Below are positions 22,490 to 27,795 of a stretch of 27,795 bases of DNA, piece by piece. The stretch spans positions 75,001 to 102,795 of the forward strand of contig JAQGDQ010000746.1 of NCBI GenBank assembly GCA_030141605.1. The letters are read 5' to 3'. How positions within the stretch are numbered: the stretch's first letter is position 1; the number at the start of each line of letters is the position of its first letter. The notes beneath the pieces were generated by a model. It saw only the letters and a program-made list of their open reading frames with translations, did not search any database and was not told the DNA's origin. A program made the position numbers and the translations under genes. Source of the stretch: Tubiluchus corallicola (lineage: Eukaryota; Priapulida; Priapulimorpha; Priapulimorphida; Tubiluchidae).

Positions 22490-22731
22490 AAATTTTCAGA
22501 TTATTTCCATTACTTTTTTTCTATCACTGTGTGGGACAATCTAACAAGCCCTGCTTTTTGATTGCCCGCAACAGATTTACCTTCGTGTATAGGTAAACAG
22601 TGTTTGAGGCTTTTCCTGTGCAGTATTTCTTATTTGTATTACGTTCATTGTAGGCCCTTTCACTAGATATTGTACATGAAACTATTGTAAATGTGTAAGA
22701 TGAAATAAATGACTTATGACTTATGACTTTA
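22490..22731 (+). mobile_element. Retroelement 3' end with (ATGACTT)n tail
   Basis: The stretch ends in GATGAAATAAATGACTTATG followed by further ATGACTT units (22705-22731). AATAAA plus a heptamer tail is a non-LTR 3' signature. No coding remnant was identified, and the left boundary is approximate. Confidence 0.5.
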
Positions 22732-22974
22732 CACAGATCAGCAAAGTTCTAAGCATTCTTCATTAATGACGTACATTTTGAAATGTTCTTGCTTGAACAG
22801 AATCTGCATAGCTTGAGACGTGCAGTAATGTCTACTACAAAATAGCTAGACACCGCTGTTAAAACACGTCACGTGACTTGATTGGTGTCAAGCTTGGGAA
22901 GCAATCTGTAAACAAATACAAACGTAATTTATGGGAAATTTCCAAACATCTTTTGGCTTTGCACTCAAAGGGAC

Positions 22975-24318
22975 ACCTAGATTTAGCAGGTTACTTGTTT
23001 GCTTGTACTCTGTGTTAATTGAGGGGATACAAATTAACGTCATCACTTAGCTGAGTTGCTGACCTAGATAGAAATGTTACATCTATCTGAAACTGGCGAT
23101 TGAAATTATCCCGGAAAACGTACCGTTCAATTTGCTAGACACCTAGATACACATGTTAAGCATCTATTTTCGTACCAGTACTCTGAACTGATACTCTACT
23201 GTAACGGTCACTGTACTAGATACCTAGATACTCTACTGTTACATGCCAACCTTACACCGTGTGGAAGTTGGAATTGACACATTGTAATTAAGGTGCTGCC
23301 ATCTATGTGCTAGACTCCTAGATATACATGTCTACCAGCTGATCTTAACCTTCAGTATAATTGATATGGTCCAGTGACTACATGTACACTTAGCTAGGTC
23401 ACTCTCCCTATCTACAAATTACATGGTATGTTGTGAAACCTGTGCAACTCTGCATATGGTCAAGTTCAATTACCTGTATCACTGAGCTAGTGAAACTAGG
23501 TTTTACTGACTGTTTTTGCATTTCTAGTCTTTTGCTCAGATGTTGCAGTGACAGCAGTTATTGCTACTCATGTTTTCTAGTACGTTTAGATAAACACTGT
23601 TACATGTTGTCTTGCAGTGCAGAATATTGATATGATATAGATTTTTTGTTCACTTATCCATACTTCTCTAGATGCACATGAAACATCAATCATAACACAA
23701 GTGAGTGAAAAACAACTGCAAAAATCACTGTTCACACACCGCTAGTCACTGTGACGATTCACCAGTATATACCATACCGAGTCCTAAACTTGAAATTGAA
23801 ATGATAAAAATTAATGTTCACTTAGCTAGGCACCTAGATACTCATGTTACATCTATCTTAAACCAGAAATTGAAATGATAAAAATTAATGTTCACTTAGC
23901 TAGGCACCTAGATACACATGTTACATCTATCTTAAACCAGAAATTGAAATGATACAAAATTAATGTTCACTTAGCTAGACACCTAGATACACATGTTACA
24001 TCTATCTTAAACCAGAAATTGAAATGATAAAAATTAATGTTCACTTAGCTAGGCACCTAGATTCACATGTTACATCTATCTTAAACCGGAAATTGAAATG
24101 ATAAAAATTAATGTTCACTTAGCTAGACACCTAGATACACATGTTACATCTATCTTAAACCGGAAATTGAAATGATAAAAATTAATGTTCACTTAGCTAG
24201 ACACCTAGATACACATGTTACATCTATCTTAAACCGGAAATTGAAATGATAAAAATTAATGTTCACTTAGCTAGACACCTAGATACACATGTTACATCTA
24301 TCTTAAACCGGAAATCAT
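22975..24318. repeat. 74-bp satellite, graded from degenerate (left) to homogeneous (right)
   Basis: Seven near-identical 74-75 bp units run from 23817 to 24318 (starts about 23817, 23891, 23965, 24040, 24114, 24188, 24262). They contain GTTCACTTAGCTAGACACCT, AGATACACATGTTACATCTA and GAAATTGAAATGATAAAAAT. To the left (22975-23810) the same words, CACCTAGAT, ACATGTTACATC and GCTAGAC, recur at irregular spacing in diverged copies. The array ends about 420 bp before the receptor start codon. Confidence 0.92.
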
Positions 24319-24741
24319 TTCGGGCAATTCTTTATTATTGGAAATGAATCTTTTTGGTTTTTTATTTTTCAAACGACATCTATGACGGTAATTTTGAATA
24401 ACATGCTACACTTGTTAGAATTTCTCTAAAGTTTCAGGGAACTTTTGAAATTCTTAGTTCCACTGTGCGCTGTTGTTATTCAGTCTTACTTTCAATGCAA
24501 AGCAAACTTGTCAACACGTTAGAAAAATTTGTCACTATCAATCCTGCAAAGGTGTTCATAGCAAGTTCATAGATACACATGTATTAATATAAATAAGACT
24601 ATCAGTATATGTGTACTTTGCCCCCATTGCGCCATCGCTACAGTAGCTCCACAAGCGGCCGAGCATTTGCACCGGTGGGTCCTCAAACGTGAACATTTGC
24701 AATTGTATCTTCAAAAACGGTGAATCATCGTGACTCTCATC
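24319..24741 (+). promoter_or_regulatory. 5' flank / 5' untranslated region of the receptor gene
   Basis: A TATA-like AATATAAATAAG lies near 24586. A lone satellite-like word AGATACACATG recurs at 24571. CGCTACAG|TAG near 24641 could be a 3' splice site after a pyrimidine-biased run, which would place an intron in the 5' untranslated region. GC content rises just before the start codon. Which signals are used cannot be decided from sequence alone. Confidence 0.35.
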
Positions 24742-26742
24742 ATGGCAGGAAAAGTGCTTCAGATTTTTATTGCTTCATTCTTAGTGGCTTCGTGTATTGC
24801 ATCGAGTCTGCATAGTAATCACTCGCACGATCTTTATGAAATTGTCAAGGTAAATTTAACTCACTGTCCTAGTCAAAAATATTCGAGAAATCGACCAACT
24901 GGACCCAGAAATTTAGTTGTTAATCAGACAAGAACAGGGTCGTTTTACTTACTGAACATCAGCTGGACTATAGCTGATGACAGCGACGTGGCACATCTGC
25001 AGGGTTTTTACATTCTTCTTGAAAACAAGCAGGAAAAGTTTTGTTACAGCGTTTCCAATTGGAAAACTAATGACACAGATTCCTTACGTGGTGTTAAAGT
25101 ATTCTACGACCGTGTGGTTGTTACTGCAGACACCGTCTACTCTTTGAGAGTGTGCAGTATACCGGTAAGTATTGACAATTGTGAGCAACGCACGATAAAG
25201 GTTAGCAAAATAGACCCAAAGAACTGGAAACCACTGATGACCACAAAGGCGTATGCACATAATGGTACTTTGGAATTAACGTTTGAGTTGCTGAAGTACA
25301 ATAATTACTTTGATGGATATTTCATTACACTAAAAAAGTACCATAATGGTGGTCACGATGATTGTGGAAAACATGGAGGCGATTACGAATTAGTCGAGAA
25401 ACGTGAAGTAAGTGCTGCTGAGGCTAAGAATTACAGTCAGTGGACAATTCAGTCAGATCTAAGGAAATACAAAAACATCAAGGAATTTGACGGATGGTAC
25501 TGCTATCACCTGAGACCTTTCAAGAAAGATCAAGGACTATCATATAGGGATAGCTATATTGACATTGAATTTATTGACGAGTGTTCAGAAATATCAAAGT
25601 GGTCTCCCGATAATTTCAACGCATCTGTTGTTGAACATCGGGATCCAGGAAGCATTCGGATAACCTTTACAAGGATGCCAACTAACGAAAGTCTGCAATA
25701 TCTGTTGAGAGTCGTATCCAACCAAAGCAATGCTTCGTTTACGAAAATTGTGCATGGTGACGCCGGCAGTGAAGTAATGATTGATTCGATTCCAGAAGGA
25801 CAATATAGAGTAGCAATTTCAATTTATGATCCGTCGATAAATGGCAGCGAATGTCAGTTCTGCAGAAAAAGCTTAAGTGGGACTTGCGCATCACAATGCG
25901 ACTGCAAAGAAACATATTTTCCTGGCCTGTTTACTATAAAGCATTCTATAAGATTTGTGCTATCGTTATCTTTTGCAGCAGTTCTTTTGATCGCTGGAAT
26001 CGTGATAGCTGCTTTTGTGATAAAAAAGTGCTGTAGTGGTCACACTACGGTATTTCGACAGAATCCCAGCGTGTATGTTGTTTACTATCCAGACTGCAAA
26101 GAGCATGTTGTTGCCGTCAAAAGTCTTGTTGTGTTATTAAACAAACAGGAATCCCTGAAAGTTCGGTGTGATTTAAATAACAAAGCCCGTGAACTCAATG
26201 AAAATGGACTGCAAGAGTGGATTGACAAGCAAACGGAAACGGCAACATTTATTATTATTGTTGCCTCAGAAGGCTGCGCTCGTATCTTATCATCTCAAGG
26301 TAGCAAAGATGTGTTAGAACCTAAACGAAGCGTTGCCAATGCTTTTCAATATGCCAGTCGTCGGGACATGTTACCTCGTCATAAGTTTGACAAACCCGAA
26401 ATCTTGGATAAATGTGTTCTAGTCAAATTTGAGTATGCCAGTAACATCGAGGTGAGCAGGTTTAAGCATAACTCTACTTTCATATTGAAGGAAGATCCTA
26501 ATAGCTGGAATAACTTTTTTTGCCATATCTATGACAAACCAGTGAAGCATACTAAAGCAATCCCTATTGACTTTGACCTGACAGAGTTTGGAAAATCTAT
26601 CGAGAAAATGAAAGAAGTCACTGAAGACCCAAACTGGTTTAGTAATATGTACTGGTTTACAGAAAATCCTACAGAAGATGCAGAGTCAGAGTCGCAATCG
26701 TTACTAGAGCAGGAAACCACCTTCGTGAAGCAACCGTACTGA
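24742..26742 (+). CDS. Interleukin-17-receptor-like SEFIR-domain membrane receptor, single coding exon
   Basis: The 666-residue product is a type I membrane receptor predicted to bind an IL-17-like cytokine and signal through SEFIR-SEFIR contacts with an Act1/CIKS-type adaptor. Residues 1-21 are a signal peptide. Residues 54-155 resemble the first fibronectin-III domain of IL-17 receptors (NISWTIADDSDVAHLQGFYI, C101). A second domain spans about 160-280 and a third fibronectin-III-like one 290-365. The ectodomain has 12 N-glycosylation sequons and a Cys cluster (371, 374, 382, 386, 388). The transmembrane helix is 405-427. The SEFIR domain spans about 442-595, with box 1 SVYVVYYPDCKEHVVAVKSL and box 2 GLQEWIDKQTETATFIIIVA. 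A PTEDAE motif lies at 643-648. ATG 24742 has A at -3 and G at +4 and an in-frame TGA at 24721; a GTG 12 bases upstream is ignored. The coding region is uninterrupted by introns. Receptor subtype is not assignable. Confidence 0.9.
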   Translation: MAGKVLQIFIASFLVASCIASSLHSNHSHDLYEIVKVNLTHCPSQKYSRNRPTGPRNLVVNQTRTGSFYLLNISWTIADDSDVAHLQGFYILLENKQEKFCYSVSNWKTNDTDSLRGVKVFYDRVVVTADTVYSLRVCSIPVSIDNCEQRTIKVSKIDPKNWKPLMTTKAYAHNGTLELTFELLKYNNYFDGYFITLKKYHNGGHDDCGKHGGDYELVEKREVSAAEAKNYSQWTIQSDLRKYKNIKEFDGWYCYHLRPFKKDQGLSYRDSYIDIEFIDECSEISKWSPDNFNASVVEHRDPGSIRITFTRMPTNESLQYLLRVVSNQSNASFTKIVHGDAGSEVMIDSIPEGQYRVAISIYDPSINGSECQFCRKSLSGTCASQCDCKETYFPGLFTIKHSIRFVLSLSFAAVLLIAGIVIAAFVIKKCCSGHTTVFRQNPSVYVVYYPDCKEHVVAVKSLVVLLNKQESLKVRCDLNNKARELNENGLQEWIDKQTETATFIIIVASEGCARILSSQGSKDVLEPKRSVANAFQYASRRDMLPRHKFDKPEILDKCVLVKFEYASNIEVSRFKHNSTFILKEDPNSWNNFFCHIYDKPVKHTKAIPIDFDLTEFGKSIEKMKEVTEDPNWFSNMYWFTENPTEDAESESQSLLEQETTFVKQPY

Positions 26743-26881
26743 GCGAATATTGTGGTCTTTCTGCTGGTCGGAAGATTTGCTCGAGAAAACGTGAATGCTG
26801 TGCATTTTCATGGCTACCAGTTGCGCAACCTTCTTACTGTACTTTGACTAATCGCGCAGTCTTGGTAAGATTGCATCATTT
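26743..26881 (+). other. 3' untranslated region of the receptor gene
   Basis: No AATAAA occurs between the stop codon and the duplicated segment. The first plausible plus-strand signal is ATTAAA at 26942-26947, inside the duplication. There is no poly(A) tract, which argues against a recent retrocopy of a processed mRNA. Confidence 0.4.
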
Positions 26882-26938
26882 CTGTTACACACTACAATTA
26901 TATCAGCAACCAGACGAATGCAGGCATAATAATTAGTA

Positions 26939-26947
26939 TTTATTAAA
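26939..26947. terminator. Overlapping polyadenylation signals for convergent transcripts
   Basis: TTTATTAAA reads AATAAA on the minus strand (26944-26939) and ATTAAA on the plus strand (26942-26947). It lies 48 bases past the minus-strand stop codon and about 200 bases past the receptor stop. In the second duplicate the minus signal is AATAAT. Confidence 0.45.
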
Positions 26948-26991
26948 CTATTTAGGAACTTAAACAAAGAAGATCAGAACAGCAAGACAGT

Positions 26992-27219
26992 CTAGAATGA
27001 AGAACACTTCCTACATGCTCTATCCCCACCTCCACCCCTACTACTCCCGCTGTCCGGACATTCTCTGGCAAAATGTCCCTCTTCGCCACATTTCCTGCAG
27101 CCCCTGCCTCCACTGCCACCACGGTTGCCAGACGTACATTCCTTTGCAAAGTGTCCTTCTTCACCGCACTTGTGACAGGTTTTGCTGCCGCTCTTCCTTG
27201 AATTTGAACAATCTTTGCA
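26992..27219 (-). CDS. CCHC zinc-knuckle coding segment (Vasa/CNBP-like), partial gene
   Basis: On the minus strand the frame encodes KDCSNSRKSGSKT, knuckle 1 CHKCGEEGHFAKEC (27177-27136), a G/R/S linker, knuckle 2 CRKCGEEGHFAREC (27099-27058), then G/S/R-rich residues and ACRKCSSF before TAG (26994-26992). Both knuckles fit C-X2-C-X4-H-X4-C, which binds single-stranded RNA or DNA. G/R-rich linkers between knuckles occur in Vasa-type helicases of many invertebrates and in CNBP. The third knuckle stops after C-X2-C, so it is truncated. Upstream the frame ends at a TAA (27222-27220), so an exon would start near CAAAG or TTCAAG; neither has a strong pyrimidine tract. An AATAAA follows at 26944. 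Either a terminal exon or a gene fragment. Confidence 0.6.
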   Translation of the reverse strand, partial: CKDCSNSRKSGSKTCHKCGEEGHFAKECTSGNRGGSGGRGCRKCGEEGHFARECPDSGSSRGGGGDRACRKCSSF

Positions 27220-27251
27220 TTATTTAGTTGGCATAAGGCCCATTGGCAAGC

Positions 27252-27536
27252 ATGTCTGATGATGATTGGGGATCTCCTACTGCTGCAGGCAGCGGCTTCA
27301 AAATGTCAGGCATTAGCAACCCATCTCCAGGAATAGGTTTCGGACGAGGGTTGAGTTTTCAGAAAGTTGCTTGAGATGTCAGCACTAATGGCTGGAATAG
27401 CTCTAATACGTTAACTCGACCAGTAGGTGGCACTGGATGGAGCGGTAGTAATTCATTAACTGATAAGCATAAACTTCTTAACTGCCTATATATGTGCCTG
27501 ACTGTGTATACTAATAACTTGCAATGTGGACAATGA
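27252..27536 (+). pseudogene. Vasa-like N-terminal coding segment with one in-frame stop
   Basis: ATG 27252 opens a frame starting MSDDDWGSPTAAGSGF, then SNPSPGIGFGRG. It stops at TGA 27372-27374 and resumes in the same frame as DVSTNGWNSSNTL and TRPVGGTGWSGSN before ending at TGA 27534. The acidic MSDDDW start followed by G/F/R/S/N-rich low-complexity sequence is typical of the disordered N-terminus of Vasa/DDX4 helicases, and zinc knuckles of the kind found in invertebrate Vasa lie next to it on the opposite strand. No DEAD-box core is present in the window. The stop and the opposite orientation suggest a rearranged pseudogene fragment. If a donor is used before the TGA it could still be an exon, but I see no convincing one. 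Identification is from composition and context only. Confidence 0.45.
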
Positions 27537-27695
27537 GTAAACCAGTGTCAGTTTCAAAGTCTTAAGTAGGAACTACCCATGGAAACTGTTACACGCTACA
27601 ATTATATCAGCAACCAGACGAATGCAGGCATAATAAGTAGTAATTATTAAACTATTTAGGAACTTGAACAAAGAAGATCAGAACAGCAAGACAGT

Positions 27696-27795
27696 CTAGA
27701 ATGAAGAACACTTCCTACATGCTCTATCCCCACCTCCACCCCTACTACTCCCGTTGTCCGGACATTCTCTGGCAAAATGTCCCTCTTCGCCACAT
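27696..27795 (-). CDS. Second copy of the zinc-knuckle segment, cut by window end
   Basis: The stop codon (27698-27696) and upstream codons match the first copy, offset by 704 bases, through the last part of knuckle 2. One coding difference changes Ser to Asn in the linker after knuckle 2. Its 3' AATAAA has become AATAAT. The rest lies beyond the window. Confidence 0.55.
   Translation of the reverse strand, partial: CGEEGHFARECPDNGSSRGGGGDRACRKCSSF

Larger units (their letters stand above)
26882..27795. repeat. 704-bp tandem duplication (second copy cut by window end)
   Basis: Unit 1 is 26882-27585 and unit 2 starts at 27586, with 210 bp visible. The visible parts differ at 5 of 210 positions (about 2.4%) and keep the same spacing throughout. 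Each unit carries a minus-strand zinc-knuckle coding piece, and unit 1 also carries a plus-strand Vasa-like N-terminus. Confidence 0.95.

Noticed and set aside
24730-24741. Start of the receptor at GTG 24730
   Set aside because: A eukaryotic gene should use ATG; ATG 24742 has a good Kozak context and leads directly into the signal peptide.
25165-25978. Intron inside the receptor, from GTAAGTATT at 25165 and TTATCTTTTGCAG ending 25978
   Set aside because: Removing 814 bases would shift the frame and delete much of a coherent, glycosylated ectodomain; the sequence between is clearly coding.
26952-27164. 70-codon minus-strand frame overlapping the knuckle segment
   Set aside because: It is another frame of the same DNA; the overlapping frame with two perfect CCHC knuckles is the meaningful one.

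Overview
The window is nuclear DNA from a non-vertebrate animal, probably a marine invertebrate. The evidence is a metazoan-type interleukin-17-receptor-like gene, CCHC zinc-knuckle and Vasa-like N-terminal coding pieces, tRNA-derived SINEs, several non-LTR retrotransposon 3' ends with different microsatellite tails, a TA-flanked MITE, an LTR and splice-donor-like signals. There are no operons, ribosome binding sites or prokaryotic genes. The species cannot be named from the sequence alone; mollusc, tunicate, annelid and similar groups all remain possible.

Layout. 1-550: a GC-rich retroelement 3' end and a minus-strand tRNA-like SINE meet at an (ACA)n tract. 1266-1886: a fold-back element. 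2263-2886: a 39-bp NRF1-like palindromic repeat interrupted by a non-LTR retrotransposon 3' remnant. 3298-4570: exactly 67 units of a 19-bp satellite, with a 76-bp higher-order repeat in its second half. 4640-8470: trinucleotide arrays and 42-bp and 44-bp minisatellites. 8749-9131: a tRNA-derived SINE. 9650-10945: eighteen 72-bp units that are open on the minus strand. 11228-15043: two inverted copies of a ~415-bp dispersed repeat enclosing a likely signal-peptide exon, a CpG-rich promoter-like stretch and more repeats. 15462-17704: a solo-LTR-like element, a MITE with perfect 30-bp inverted repeats and a short RTE-like insertion with a 14-bp target duplication. 17990-22735: AT-rich DNA, minisatellites and retroelement tails. 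22975-24318: a graded 74-bp repeat leading into the only long gene.

Genes. The one convincing complete gene is 24742-26742 (+). It has a single open coding exon for a 666-residue type I membrane receptor: signal peptide, glycosylated fibronectin-III-like ectodomain, one transmembrane helix and a cytoplasmic SEFIR domain. Converging on its 3' end is a 704-bp tandem duplication (26882 to the window end). It carries minus-strand CCHC zinc knuckles and, in opposite orientation, a plus-strand Vasa-like N-terminus with one in-frame stop. A third gene is suggested only by a first coding exon on the minus strand (11678-11848).

Roughly a quarter of the window is tandem repeat, so most long open frames outside the receptor are repeat artefacts. 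Nothing ties the three gene-like loci into one pathway. The receptor would act in cytokine/innate immune signalling and the Vasa-like pieces derive from a germline RNA-helicase-type gene. The most unusual regions are the Vasa-like head-to-head duplication, the higher-order satellite and the intronless receptor behind its own minisatellite.
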